From NCBI GenBank assembly GCA_963772955.1, contig CAVYZF010000019.1, positions 248,001 through 312,000 on the forward strand: a stretch of 64,000 nt of DNA, written 5' to 3'. The position numbers and the translations under genes are program-made. Numbering within the stretch: position 1 is the first letter of the stretch; each line of letters opens with the position of its first letter. This stretch comes from Gp6-AA40 sp963772955. Lineage in GTDB: Bacteria > Acidobacteriota > Vicinamibacteria > Vicinamibacterales > UBA2999. This document shows, in pieces, positions 16,859 through 24,904 of this stretch. Below the pieces are notes generated by a model. The model ran no database searches, was not told the DNA's origin, and worked only from the letters and a program-made list of their open reading frames with translations.

Positions 16859-17895
16859 TTTGTGAACGTGTTCGCCTTGAGGTTCGGATTGACCTTGTAA
16901 GTCTTGATGACCCACTCTTCGTTCGTTTCACCGCTGGCGCCGCGGGTGATCAGATGTGGGAACTTGATCCCGTTGATCGCCTTGTAATCAGAGAGGTGCA
17001 TCTCGAGGGTCGCGGGAGGTCCCTGGGCACCGCGCCCGCGACGTCCCTGCGCCGCATCAGCGGGCGCGCCTCCAGCCGCGGGTTGATCACCTGCGCCACG
17101 CCCTTCAGCCGGAGCACCGCCCTGGGGAGCACCGCCCTGATCGGGCGGGCCCTGTCCTCTGCGACCTTGCCCGCCGCGTCCGAAACCGCGCCCTGCCGGC
17201 CCCGTCCACGAGAGCATCAGGGGCATGTGCGTCATCGTGTCGATGAACACGCGCGTGGCCACACCGTCCGGGGTCTTCACTTCCAGTACATCGGCACTAC
17301 CTTCGGGCGCCTGTGCTGTGCCGATCCATCGGAACGGTGTGTCGCTCGTCAACAGCAGCGCCACGAGAAGCCGTCCGACCTCGCTCTGCAGATTGCGACG
17401 CTGAAACTCTCGCAAACGCTCCTGGGTCTCCGGAGACGGAGCCTGAGCGCCCCGGCCATCTGCGCCTGCAGCGGCTCCCGCGCCACCCCCGGGGACGCCA
17501 CCACCAAAGCGCCCGCGCCCGCGGCCGCCGAAGTCGCCGCTGACCTCGGTCGAAAACTCAAGGCCGTTGAGGATCTCTTTGCGCTCGATGCCGGTGCCAC
17601 CGCCGCCAAGCGTCAGCGACTCGTTGCGCCGGAACTTGTCGGGCAACTCGAGGAAGATCTCGGTGTCGCCTTCGAGATTGAAGTTCCCGTTCTCCCGCTT
17701 CGTGGTCCCGTTGACCTGCAGTCTCTTGACCGCGGCGATCTTGTCTTCACCGCCAAGTGCCTTGCGCGCCTCTGCGAGTACGCTGTTGGCTTTGGCTTCT
17801 TCGGGCTGCTGACCCGCACGAGCCGCCGGGACCTCAAACGACAGACCGGCAAGCAAGGCACACGTGAAGACAGACGTGCACAGAAGAGTCCGCAT
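16855..17895 (-). CDS. Secreted LolA-like protein with Gly/Arg-rich inserts
   Basis: A 346-residue exported protein with a signal peptide (MRTLLCTSVFTCALLAGLS onward). The remaining fold resembles outer-membrane lipoprotein-sorting (LolA-like) beta-sheet proteins: an N-terminal ALGGEDKIAAVKRLQVNGT segment, a central VLEVKTPDG...RVFIDTMTHMPLML segment and a C-terminal LSDYKAINGIKFPHLIT segment. Two low-complexity Gly/Arg/Gln-rich inserts (near residues 130-160 and 235-305) are striking. It precedes and overlaps the receptor gene, so the pair probably acts together at the outer membrane. The start at 17895 follows the signal-peptide pattern. Exact function is not known. Confidence 0.7.
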   Translation of the reverse strand: MRTLLCTSVFTCALLAGLSFEVPAARAGQQPEEAKANSVLAEARKALGGEDKIAAVKRLQVNGTTKRENGNFNLEGDTEIFLELPDKFRRNESLTLGGGGTGIERKEILNGLEFSTEVSGDFGGRGRGRFGGGVPGGGAGAAAGADGRGAQAPSPETQERLREFQRRNLQSEVGRLLVALLLTSDTPFRWIGTAQAPEGSADVLEVKTPDGVATRVFIDTMTHMPLMLSWTGPAGRGFGRGGQGRRGQGPPDQGGAPQGGAPAEGRGAGDQPAAGGAPADAAQGRRGRGAQGPPATLEMHLSDYKAINGIKFPHLITRGASGETNEEWVIKTYKVNPNLKANTFTK

Positions 17896-17995
17896 AGTTC
17901 GATTATTCCTGTGCGCGTGAGTGGGCATGGTTAAGTGCGGGCAAAGAGTTTGTTAAGAATGTAAAAGCTTGAAATTCAATATCTTACGGCGATTT

Positions 17996-19843
17996 ATGCA
18001 TGTTAACATTCGCCTCGTGAAGCTGAAGAAACCATCAGGAACCACGCTTGTAACGGTGGCCCTCCTGATCCTCCTGCCGACGTTGGCTGTGCTTCAGTAT
18101 CAGTGGGTCGGCCAACTGAGCACCGCCGCACGAGAGCGCCTTCAGCGCAACGTTCGCATCGCCGCCGCACAGTTCAGAGAAGCTTTCGACGGAGAGCTCA
18201 TTCGCGCCGCCCTGAGTCTCCAGGTCGGGCCGGCCACCGTCCGTGAGGGCGTGTCCGAACGGTACTCCGATCGCTACAACACCTGGCTGAATACCGCCAG
18301 CCACCCGCAGATCGTTTCGAACGTCCTCGTCGTGGACGGCGACAGCGGCGAGCTCCGCCTCAGGCGATGGAACCCGGACAGCGACGCACTGGAGGCCACC
18401 GAGTGGCGGGCACCACTCGACAAATGGCGACAGCAGCTCGAGCAGGAACTTCGAGACTTCAACGCCGGGCGCGCGTTCGATCGACGGGCGGCGCTTCGCG
18501 GGGAGGACTCTCTCATCCTGGTGCCGCTTCGCAACCTTGTCGTACCCGCTCGTCCGACGCCTGGTCCACAGACTGTCACTCCCGTGTTCGGCTTCACGAT
18601 CCTCGAACTGAACATGGCGTACATCCGCGAGCAGATGCTGCCCGAGCTCGCGGCGCGCCACTTCACGCACGTCGAAGGCGATGTGTATCGCGTGGCCGTC
18701 ACGGCAGCTGACGATACGGAGGACGTGCTGTATCGATCGGATCCGGACGCGCCGGTCGATCCACTTCGCGCGGACGCATCCGCCTCGCTCCTGAGCATGA
18801 ATCCTCAGGGCTTCGCCTTCGGGCGGCCTCCTCGTCCCCCGGTTGGCGAAGGCACCCGGCGCGAAGAAGGCACGCGTCTGCGAAGTGACGACCCACAGGC
18901 CGTTCGAGCGGGTGCTGGTTCGGAGGAGGATCCCGGACGATGGCGACTGCTTGTGCAGCACCAGAGCGGCTCGCTCGAGGCTGCGGTCGCGCGCGCGCGA
19001 CGACAGAATCTCGCGATCAGCTTCGGTGTGCTCCTGCTGCTGACGGTCAGCATCGCCCTGCTCGCGGCCACCTCGCGTCGCGCGCACCGGCTCGCCCGTC
19101 AGCAGATGGAATTCGTTGCTGGCGTCTCACACGAATTGCGCACGCCGGTTGCGGTGATTCGATCGGCCGCCGAGAACCTGTCGCATGGCGTCGTCGACAG
19201 CGGCGATCGCGTGAAGCGATACGGTCAGCTGCTCGAGACCGAAGCGCGGCGGCTTGGCGAGATGGTCGAGCGCGTGCTGCAGTACGCGGGAATCGAATCA
19301 GGACTCGCGACCGGCGCTCGAGTACCTCTGGCTCCGACGGAGATTATAGAAGGCGCGATTGAGAGTTCTCTGACACTCCTCGGATCCGAGGAGATCACCA
19401 TCGAGCGCAATTTCATTCCCAACCCGCCGGCAGTCGTCGGCGATGCCGCGGCGCTGCGGTCGGCTCTCCAGAATCTGATCGCCAACGCCGTCAAGTACGG
19501 CGGCCGCGATCGCTGGGTCGGCATCAGGGTCGAACACGGACGGCAGCGGCGTCGGCCTGAAGTCTGGATCACGATCAGCGATCACGGTGACGGTATCCCT
19601 GCGTCCGAACTCCCGCACATCTTCGACCCGTTCTACCGCGGAGCCGACGCCCTCGCGCGCCAGGTTCACGGCAACGGACTCGGGCTCTCGCTCGTCAGAC
19701 AAATCGTCGCCGCGCACGGCGGCCGCGTGACGGTCACGACCAGAGCCGGGGCTGGCAGTTCGTTTACCATTGCCTTGCCGTCGGCCGAACCCGATCAACG
19801 GGCGACCGCCGTCGCGAGCCAGTTGCAAACGACGCATTCGTAG
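17996..19843 (+). CDS. Membrane sensor histidine kinase
   Basis: A 615-residue sensor kinase. An N-terminal membrane helix (LVTVALLILLPTLAVLQY) and a second helix near residue 345-362 (ISFGVLLLLTVSIALLA) flank a periplasmic sensor domain of about 300 residues. Cytoplasmic part: HisKA box with phospho-acceptor H379 (GVSHELRTPVAV), N box (LQNLIANAVKYGG), G1 box (DHGDGIP) and G2 box (GNGLGLSLVRQI). It is followed by a response regulator 32 bp downstream. The start is uncertain: TTG 17969, ATG 17996 or GTG 18017. The stimulus is unknown; the divergent receptor/LolA-like operon is a candidate target. Confidence 0.88.
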   Translation: MHVNIRLVKLKKPSGTTLVTVALLILLPTLAVLQYQWVGQLSTAARERLQRNVRIAAAQFREAFDGELIRAALSLQVGPATVREGVSERYSDRYNTWLNTASHPQIVSNVLVVDGDSGELRLRRWNPDSDALEATEWRAPLDKWRQQLEQELRDFNAGRAFDRRAALRGEDSLILVPLRNLVVPARPTPGPQTVTPVFGFTILELNMAYIREQMLPELAARHFTHVEGDVYRVAVTAADDTEDVLYRSDPDAPVDPLRADASASLLSMNPQGFAFGRPPRPPVGEGTRREEGTRLRSDDPQAVRAGAGSEEDPGRWRLLVQHQSGSLEAAVARARRQNLAISFGVLLLLTVSIALLAATSRRAHRLARQQMEFVAGVSHELRTPVAVIRSAAENLSHGVVDSGDRVKRYGQLLETEARRLGEMVERVLQYAGIESGLATGARVPLAPTEIIEGAIESSLTLLGSEEITIERNFIPNPPAVVGDAAALRSALQNLIANAVKYGGRDRWVGIRVEHGRQRRRPEVWITISDHGDGIPASELPHIFDPFYRGADALARQVHGNGLGLSLVRQIVAAHGGRVTVTTRAGAGSSFTIALPSAEPDQRATAVASQLQTTHS

Positions 19844-19875
19844 CCGGCGCATTAGGCCAAGGACACACAGGACTC

Positions 19876-20571
19876 GTGTCTCGTCGAATTCTCCTGGTCG
19901 AGGACGAACCCGGCCTCGTGTTGACGCTCACCGATCGACTCATCGCCGAGGGCTATGACGTCGAGAGCGAGGGCGACGCGGTCAGAGGACTCGCGCGCGG
20001 GAGCACGGGAGCCTTCGACGCCATCCTGCTCGACATCATGTTGCCCGGTGGCAGCGGCTTCGATGTGTGTCGCACGCTGCGCCAGCGCGGAGTCCAGACG
20101 CCGATCCTGATGCTCACCGCGCGGGGACAGGTCGTCGATCGTGTCGTCGGCCTGAAGCTCGGTGCCGACGATTACCTCGTCAAACCGTTCGAGATGGCGG
20201 AACTGCTCGCGCGTATCGAGGCATTGCTGAGGCGTGGCGCCGCGCCGGTGTCGAGCGCGACTGCCGTGACCGAGATATTCCGCTTCGGCGAGATCTCGAT
20301 CGACTTCCGCAAAGCCGAAGTCACCAGGGCAGGCCAGCCGATCGAGTTGTCCGCGCGCGAGTTCAAGCTTCTCCGCTACTTCGTCGAGCATCGCGGAGCG
20401 GCGCTCTCGCGCGATGAGCTGCTCAACGAAGTCTGGGGCTACAACGCGATGCCATCGACACGAACGGTGGACGTGCACGTCGCCTGGCTGAGGCAGAAGA
20501 TCGAAGACAACCCTCGACACCCGCAATACATTCACACCGTCCACGGGCTCGGGTATAAATTCGTCGCGTAG
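19876..20571 (+). CDS. OmpR/PhoB-type response regulator
   Basis: A 231-residue regulator starting with GTG. The receiver domain (1-120) has the acidic pocket VEDE (residues 8-11), phospho-acceptor D53 (ILLDIMLPG), T81 and K103 (YLVKPFE). The C-terminal winged helix (about 130-230) contains SAREFKLLRYFVEHRGAALSRDELLNEVWGY and the typical RTVDVHVAWLRQKIEDNPRHPQYIHTVHGLGYKF. All phosphotransfer residues are intact. It is cognate to the kinase immediately upstream. Confidence 0.95.
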   Translation: MSRRILLVEDEPGLVLTLTDRLIAEGYDVESEGDAVRGLARGSTGAFDAILLDIMLPGGSGFDVCRTLRQRGVQTPILMLTARGQVVDRVVGLKLGADDYLVKPFEMAELLARIEALLRRGAAPVSSATAVTEIFRFGEISIDFRKAEVTRAGQPIELSAREFKLLRYFVEHRGAALSRDELLNEVWGYNAMPSTRTVDVHVAWLRQKIEDNPRHPQYIHTVHGLGYKFVA

Positions 20572-20573
20572 GA

Positions 20574-20672
20574 CTGTCCCCGGTCTTCGGTCCACAGTCC
20601 ACGGTCCTCCGTCCACAATGCTGGGTCGTACGAGCATTGAGACCGTAGACTGAAGACCGAGGACTGAGGACA
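20574..20672. repeat. Inverted pair of heptad repeats with central stem
   Basis: The 5' arm is made of heptads of the type GTCYNCN (GTCCCCG, GTCTTCG, GTCCACA, GTCCACG, GTCCTCC, GTCCACA). The 3' arm (20641-20671) has the complementary GACTGAA-GACCGAG-GACTGAG. The centre is AATGCT...AGCATT. The element fills the whole gap between the response regulator and the LOG-family gene and ends at that gene's TTG start. Confidence 0.7.
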
Positions 20673-21257
20673 TTGCTAAACCGCGTCTGCATCTTCTGTG
20701 GGTCGAGCACTGGCGGACGGCCCGAGTACCGCGAGGCGGCTGAAACGATCGCCGCTCACCTCGCGAAGCGTCGCGTGGACGTCGTGTTCGGCGGCGGCTG
20801 CGTGGGTCTGATGGGTGTCGTGGCCGACACCGCGCTGGCGAACGGCGGTCATGTCATCGGCGTGATCCCGAGCGCGCTGGTCGCGCGCGAGATCGCACAT
20901 CGCGGGTTGCCCGATCTCCGGATCGTGTCTTCGATGCACGAGCGCAAGGCGCTGATGGCGAGCCTGTCGGACGCCTTCATCGCGCTGCCGGGAGGGTTCG
21001 GCACCCTCGAGGAATTCTGCGAAGTCGTGACCTGGACGCAACTCGGGCTCCACCGCAAGCCGTGCGGCCTGCTCAACGTCGCCGGCTACTACGATCCGCT
21101 CGTGGCCCTCATCGACCGGGCCGTCGCAGACGGGTTCATCCAGCCGGCAAACCGCGGGATCGTCGTCACAGAATCTGACCCGGAGGCCCTGATCGACCGT
21201 CTCAGTGTGCGACCGGCCGTGGCCGGATCGGCGACGATCCAGCCGGAGGAGACCTGA
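20673..21257 (+). CDS. LOG family protein (TIGR00730; cytokinin riboside 5'-monophosphate phosphoribohydrolase-like)
   Basis: A 194-residue Rossmann-fold protein starting with TTG. It has the two LOG signatures: MHERKALM (residues 89-96) and PGGFGTLEE (108-116), both needed for nucleotide monophosphate phosphoribohydrolase activity. An N-terminal FCGSS motif is also present. In bacteria these enzymes hydrolyse AMP or modified adenosine monophosphates to base and ribose 5-phosphate. The start follows a heptad repeat without an evident ribosome-binding site. 158 bases without a recognisable gene follow. Confidence 0.9.
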   Translation: MLNRVCIFCGSSTGGRPEYREAAETIAAHLAKRRVDVVFGGGCVGLMGVVADTALANGGHVIGVIPSALVAREIAHRGLPDLRIVSSMHERKALMASLSDAFIALPGGFGTLEEFCEVVTWTQLGLHRKPCGLLNVAGYYDPLVALIDRAVADGFIQPANRGIVVTESDPEALIDRLSVRPAVAGSATIQPEET

Positions 21258-21415
21258 CCGATGCCATCTAAAGGCCTGTTTGGAGTGCAGGGGATCGAGG
21301 ACAGATCCGAAAATCAGGTCGGCTGGCCATCGGGCTGCCTCGTAGATCTGGCCTGTTTCCGGGCTTTCCTGAGGCACAGCCCTTGCTCTGAGCAGGCGTT
21401 CAAGAGGACCAAGTT

Positions 21416-22357
21416 ATGAGCAGGACCGCAACCGTCGTTCTTGCGATCGTTTGCGTGGCGGCAGGAGCCGGCGGGACATTTCTGGCGCTGCGAAGCGACG
21501 GGGCACCCGTGACCGCGGCTGAGCAGGTTCAGGCAGACCCGGCGACCACATCGGTGGCGGAGTCAGAAGGCGTTATCGAGGCCGCACCCTCGACCGTGCC
21601 GGCCACGCCCTTCGTTGCGGAGCCCGCAGCACCGCCGCGCAGCAGACGGGTCCAACCGCCTCCTGCACAACGACCTCCCGTTCGGCAGACTGCGTCAGTC
21701 TCGCGCCCACCGGTACCAGCGGCACCTGCACCACCTGTGGTCACGCCGGATCAGAGAACCGTCGTTCCGATCGCGCCGGCGGCCATCGCCGACAACCAGG
21801 CGTCACGCACGGTTGAACCACCGGCCCCCCTCTTCGAAGAGCTCGTGGTCGCCGCGGACTCGGTGATCGGCCTGCAGCTCGAGTCGCCGGTGAGCAGCGA
21901 CAAGGCACAAGTCGAAGACAGCGTCGTCGCTCGTGTGACTCGTGACGTCAAGGTCGGCGATCGCGTCGCGATTCCGGCAGGTGCGAAGGCGCTTGGTGAA
22001 GTGACGCTCGTCGAACGCGGCGGCAAGATGCGTGAGCGCGCCCGTCTCGGCGTCAGGTTCACGTCGGTCGTCCTCGCTGATGGGACGCGACTGCCGCTGC
22101 ACACCGAGACGATCTTTCGCGAGGGCGATCCTCCTGGACGCGAGAGCGCAGCCAAGATCGGTGGCGGTGCCATCGGAGGCGCGATCATCGGGGGCATTCT
22201 GGGTGGCGCGAAGGGCGCGGCGATCGGTGGGTCGATCGGCGCCGGTGCGGGCACGGCCGCTGTAGTGGCCGGCGACCGCAATCACGCGACGCTCTCGGCT
22301 GGAACGCCGCTGACGGTCAGGATCGAAGATCCCGTCGTCGTGACGGTCGAGAAATAG
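21416..22357 (+). CDS. Membrane-anchored proline-rich protein with glycine-zipper segment
   Basis: A 313-residue protein of unknown function. An N-terminal hydrophobic segment (residues 5-25) is a signal anchor or signal peptide. Residues about 60-130 are Pro/Ala-rich and probably span periplasm. The folded part (about 150-240) has a beta-rich region (VVARVTRDVKVGDRVAIPAGAKALGEV) resembling TrbI/VirB10-type or SLH-type beta modules. Then comes a glycine zipper (GGGAIGGAIIGGILGGAKGA, about 243-262) that may insert into or pack against membrane. The gene stands alone; it converges on metK with a large inverted repeat between them. Confidence 0.65.
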   Translation: MSRTATVVLAIVCVAAGAGGTFLALRSDGAPVTAAEQVQADPATTSVAESEGVIEAAPSTVPATPFVAEPAAPPRSRRVQPPPAQRPPVRQTASVSRPPVPAAPAPPVVTPDQRTVVPIAPAAIADNQASRTVEPPAPLFEELVVAADSVIGLQLESPVSSDKAQVEDSVVARVTRDVKVGDRVAIPAGAKALGEVTLVERGGKMRERARLGVRFTSVVLADGTRLPLHTETIFREGDPPGRESAAKIGGGAIGGAIIGGILGGAKGAAIGGSIGAGAGTAAVVAGDRNHATLSAGTPLTVRIEDPVVVTVEK

Positions 22358-22360
22358 CGG

Positions 22361-22446
22361 AAAGTTCAAAGGTCAAAGTTGGGAAGTAAGTGACGAAGCG
22401 CGCTTCGAACTTGCTTCCGTGACTTTGACCTTCGACCTTTGAACTT
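22361..22446. terminator. Large heptad-containing inverted repeat between convergent genes
   Basis: Perfect 13-bp outer arms AAGTTCAAAGGTC (22362-22374) and GACCTTTGAACTT (22434-22446), with heptads TTCAAAG-GTCAAAG and TGACTTT-GACCTTC-GACCTTT inside, and a central palindrome GAAGCGCGCTTC (22395-22406). It lies exactly between the ends of the convergent 21416-22357 gene and metK, so it can serve as a bidirectional terminator. Confidence 0.65.
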
Positions 22447-22452
22447 ACAAAG

Positions 22453-23637
22453 TTAGGCCGCGCGGCTGCTGGAGAGCGCCTTCAGCAGCGCCTGCACCTT
22501 GTTGGCCTGCTCCCACGTCAGATCCTTGTCGCTCTTGCCGAAGTGACCGTAGTTGGTCGTCTTCAGGAAGATCGGCCGACGCAGATTCAGCTGCTCGATG
22601 ATGTCCGCCGGCTGGAAGCTGAACACACGGTTCACAGCCTTCAGGATCTTCGCGGTGTCAACGGTCGCTGTGCCGAACGTCTCGATGTGGACGCTGACCG
22701 GATCCGGGTGGCCGATCGCGTAGGCGAACTGCACTTCGCAGCGCTCTGCGAGCTTGGCAGCCACGATGTTCTTCGCAACCCAACGACCCATGTAGGCGGC
22801 GCTGCGATCGACCTTCGTGGGATCCTTGCCCGAGAACGCGCCACCGCCGTGACGGCCCATGCCGCCGTACGTATCGACGATGATCTTGCGTCCGGTGAGT
22901 CCCGTGTCACCCTGCGGTCCGCCGACGACGAAGCGGCCTGTCGGGTTGATGAGGAACTCGGTCTTGTCGGTGAGGAGCTTCGCGGGCAGCACCTTGCGGA
23001 TCACGTTCTCGATGCAGAAGCTCTCGATGTCTTTGTGCGAGACCTCAGGCGTGTGCTGCGTCGAGATGACGACGTTGGCGATGCCTACGGGCTTGTTGTC
23101 CTCGTAGATCACCGACACCTGCGACTTCGCGTCGGGACGCAGCCACGGCACGCCGCCGCCCTTGCGGATGCGGGTGAGCTCGCGGCCAAGGCGATGCGCG
23201 AACATGATCGGCGCCGGCATGAGCTCGGGCGTCTCGTTGCTGGCGTAACCGAACATCAGTCCCTGATCGCCGGCGCCCTGCTTGGCGGTCTTCTTTCCAG
23301 CCGCCTTCTTGGCATCGACGCCCTGCGAGATGTCAGGCGACTGCTGCGTGACGAGCACGTTCACGAACACCTTATCCGCATGGAATACGTCATCGTCGTT
23401 GACGTATCCGATCTCGCGGATGCTGTCGCGTGCGATCTTGACGAAGTCGAGCTTGGCCTTCGTCGTGATCTCACCGCCCACGATGACGGTGTTCGACTTC
23501 ACGTAGGTTTCGCAGGCGACGCGGCTGAACTTGTCCTGCGCGAGGCATGCGTCGAGCACGGCGTCGGAGATCGTGTCGGCGACTTTGTCCGGATGACCCT
23601 CGCCAACCGATTCCGAGGAGAAGATGTACTTGTCCAT
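22453..23637 (-). CDS. metK: S-adenosylmethionine synthase MetK
   Basis: A 394-residue enzyme converting methionine and ATP to S-adenosylmethionine, phosphate and pyrophosphate in the cytoplasm. The start MDKYIFSSESVGEGHPDK gives the classical ATP-binding histidine; the signature GAGDQGLMFGY and the phosphate-binding loop GGGAFSGKDPTKVDRSAAY are intact. Length matches the family. A GGAG box lies 8 bp before the ATG, immediately after the U-run of an intrinsic terminator. The leader folds like a SAM-sensing riboswitch, implying feedback control by the product. Monocistronic. Confidence 0.97.
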   Translation of the reverse strand: MDKYIFSSESVGEGHPDKVADTISDAVLDACLAQDKFSRVACETYVKSNTVIVGGEITTKAKLDFVKIARDSIREIGYVNDDDVFHADKVFVNVLVTQQSPDISQGVDAKKAAGKKTAKQGAGDQGLMFGYASNETPELMPAPIMFAHRLGRELTRIRKGGGVPWLRPDAKSQVSVIYEDNKPVGIANVVISTQHTPEVSHKDIESFCIENVIRKVLPAKLLTDKTEFLINPTGRFVVGGPQGDTGLTGRKIIVDTYGGMGRHGGGAFSGKDPTKVDRSAAYMGRWVAKNIVAAKLAERCEVQFAYAIGHPDPVSVHIETFGTATVDTAKILKAVNRVFSFQPADIIEQLNLRRPIFLKTTNYGHFGKSDKDLTWEQANKVQALLKALSSSRAA

Positions 23638-23645
23638 AAAGCTCC

Positions 23646-23672
23646 AAAAAAAAGCCCGCGATGTCGCGGGCT
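23646..23672 (-). terminator. Intrinsic terminator in the metK leader
   Basis: On the minus strand AGCCCGCG (8-9 bp stem) is followed by its complement and eight consecutive T residues, ending 8 bases before the metK start codon. This strong terminator sits upstream of its gene rather than after it, which marks it as a regulatory (attenuating) terminator. Confidence 0.88.
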
Positions 23673-23748
23673 GTTTCGCGACTTAGAAGGATCAGCCGGC
23701 TTTCCGGCTGTGCGGCCCATCAAGTCGTGGAAATCGCCGCACAAACGA
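23646..23748 (-). promoter_or_regulatory. Candidate SAM-responsive riboswitch (SAM-II-like pseudoknot) controlling metK
   Basis: Minus-strand RNA from about 23748: stem P1 (TGTGCGGC, 23743-23736, with GCCGCACA, 23716-23709) closes a loop that begins GATTT right after P1, as in SAM-II aptamers. The loop strand CGACTT (23727-23722) pairs with AAGTCG downstream (23684-23679), forming a pseudoknot; a hairpin AGCCGG/CCGGCT lies between. GTCGCG, overlapping the pseudoknot 3' strand, can instead pair with CGCGAC in the terminator arm. So ligand binding would free the terminator and turn metK off. The pairings are seen; the ligand is inferred from the gene. Confidence 0.7.
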
Positions 23749-23754
23749 CCCTTT

Positions 23755-23783
23755 AGTATCGTTCGCGGCCATCACACTGTCAA
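23755..23783 (-). promoter_or_regulatory. Sigma-70-type promoter of metK
   Basis: On the minus strand TTGACA (23783-23778), a 17-base spacer and GATACT (23760-23755) match the housekeeping consensus closely. Predicted transcription start near 23748, giving a leader of about 110 nucleotides. Confidence 0.8.
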
Positions 23784-23829
23784 CGACGGAGTGGCGTACG
23801 GAGGTAAGATCCCGGCTCTGGAGGGCGAT

Positions 23830-24363
23830 ATGGGCGTTCGAATACTGTGTGTCATGGCGGTGGTTGCACTCGTAGCGTCGGCGGCGGCGGCACAGGTCAA
23901 GAAGTCTGAAATGCCAGGCGTCCGCAACTACTCCCGCGTCGATGCGACCGTGGGGTGCGGAGGTGCCGTGGATCCCACGGCGATGTCAGCCCTCAAGAAA
24001 GAGGGTTACGTCTCGGTGATCAACCTCCGGCTGGCCGATGAAGCCGGGGCTGACGTCGATGCCGGCCGCGCTGCGGCTCAGTCCGCGGGCCTCAAGTACA
24101 TCCATTTGCCATTCAACGCCGCGGCCCCGGATCCCAAGGTTGTCTCCGACTTCCTGGGTGCCGTCGCCGACAAGAACAACCAGCCCGTGTTCATTCACTG
24201 CGGCTCGGCCAATCGGGTTGGCGCCGTGTGGATGATCAAGCGCGTGCTGCAGGACGGATGGGCCGTGGATCGGGCGCAGACCGAGGCCGAAGCCATCGGA
24301 CTGCAGAACCCGCAGCTCGTCGCGTTTGCGAAGACCTACATCACGGAGCACCCCAGGCGCTAG
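23830..24363 (+). CDS. Exported protein-tyrosine-phosphatase-like protein (BLH/DSP family)
   Basis: A 177-residue protein with a signal peptide (residues 1 to about 21, ending ASAAAAQ). The body resembles the small dual-specificity-phosphatase-like 'beta-lactamase hydrolase-like' family. It contains the catalytic P-loop HCGSANRVGAVW (CX5R) near residue 136, and GYVSVINLRLADE and YIHLPFNAAAPD upstream. A GGAGG box precedes the start at 23830. Longer readings in this frame run through antisense metK and are not real. The residues needed for phosphotransfer (Cys, Arg) are present; the substrate is unknown. It is divergent from metK. Confidence 0.8.
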   Translation: MGVRILCVMAVVALVASAAAAQVKKSEMPGVRNYSRVDATVGCGGAVDPTAMSALKKEGYVSVINLRLADEAGADVDAGRAAAQSAGLKYIHLPFNAAAPDPKVVSDFLGAVADKNNQPVFIHCGSANRVGAVWMIKRVLQDGWAVDRAQTEAEAIGLQNPQLVAFAKTYITEHPRR

Positions 24364-24385
24364 ACCGCCAGAACGATTAGCGCTG

Positions 24386-24431
24386 ATACGAGTCGGATTG
24401 TCGAAGCCATTTAGTATGATTCGACTCGTAT
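24386..24431. promoter_or_regulatory. Inverted repeat overlapping the start of the Mop/TOBE regulator gene
   Basis: Perfect 10-bp arms ATACGAGTCG (24386-24395) and CGACTCGTAT (24422-24431), 26 bases apart; the second arm includes the first two bases of the start codon. A possible -10 (TATGAT, 24415-24420) lies between. Possible autoregulatory operator, or an RNA hairpin hiding the start codon. Confidence 0.6.
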
Positions 24432-24855
24432 GGCATCGCTCCTCACCGTACGCAAGGCCGCAGAGCGGATGGGCGTGGGGTACTCCACGTTCAAGCAGTG
24501 GATTTACAGGGGCACCATACGGACGGTGCGTACGGGAGGCGGCCATCACCGCGTGCCCGAGACCGAAGTGGAGCGGCTCCTGGCCTCGCAGGGCAAACTT
24601 CCCCGCGCCAGCAGACGGTCCGCTCCCACGCCGGGTGTCCTCGTTGCCCTGAGCGGGCGCAATCAACTGCGCGGAATCGTCGATGAAGTTCGGGTGGACG
24701 GCCTTCTGGCGCAAGTGCGCCTTCGCATCGGCGACCAGCACCTGACGGCCATCATCACTCGCGATGGCGTCGAGGCGTTGAAGCTCAAACGCGGTCATCC
24801 CGCCGTGGCGGTCATCAAGGCGACGGAGGTCATGATCGCGCGCGAGCCCGATTGA
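24430..24855 (+). CDS. Helix-turn-helix protein with molybdate/TOBE (Mop) domain
   Basis: A 141-residue protein in two parts. Residues about 1-50 form an excisionase/MerR-like DNA-binding helix-turn-helix (LTVRKAAERMGVGYSTFKQWIYRG, then TGGGHHRVPETEVERLL). Residues about 70-138 form a single TOBE/Mop-like module (LSGRNQLRGIVDEVRVDGLLAQVRLRIGDQHLTAIIT...VIKATEVMIA), which in ModE and Mop proteins binds molybdate or tungstate. It is therefore probably a small molybdate-responsive regulator. No molybdate transport or cofactor genes lie nearby. The inverted repeat over its start suggests autoregulation. Confidence 0.82.
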   Translation: MASLLTVRKAAERMGVGYSTFKQWIYRGTIRTVRTGGGHHRVPETEVERLLASQGKLPRASRRSAPTPGVLVALSGRNQLRGIVDEVRVDGLLAQVRLRIGDQHLTAIITRDGVEALKLKRGHPAVAVIKATEVMIAREPD

Positions 24856-24904
24856 AGGGCCACTTGCGGCCGGCTCGGACGATCAGCTAGTCTTGAAGAC
24901 CTCA

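Noticed and set aside
23646..23748. SAM-I (S-box) riboswitch
   Set aside because: The four-way junction and kink-turn motifs are lacking; the loop-tail pseudoknot fits SAM-II-like architecture better.
22543..23829. N-terminal extension of the secreted phosphatase frame through antisense metK
   Set aside because: It runs through the metK gene, its riboswitch and promoter; the start at 23830 gives a proper signal peptide and ribosome-binding site.
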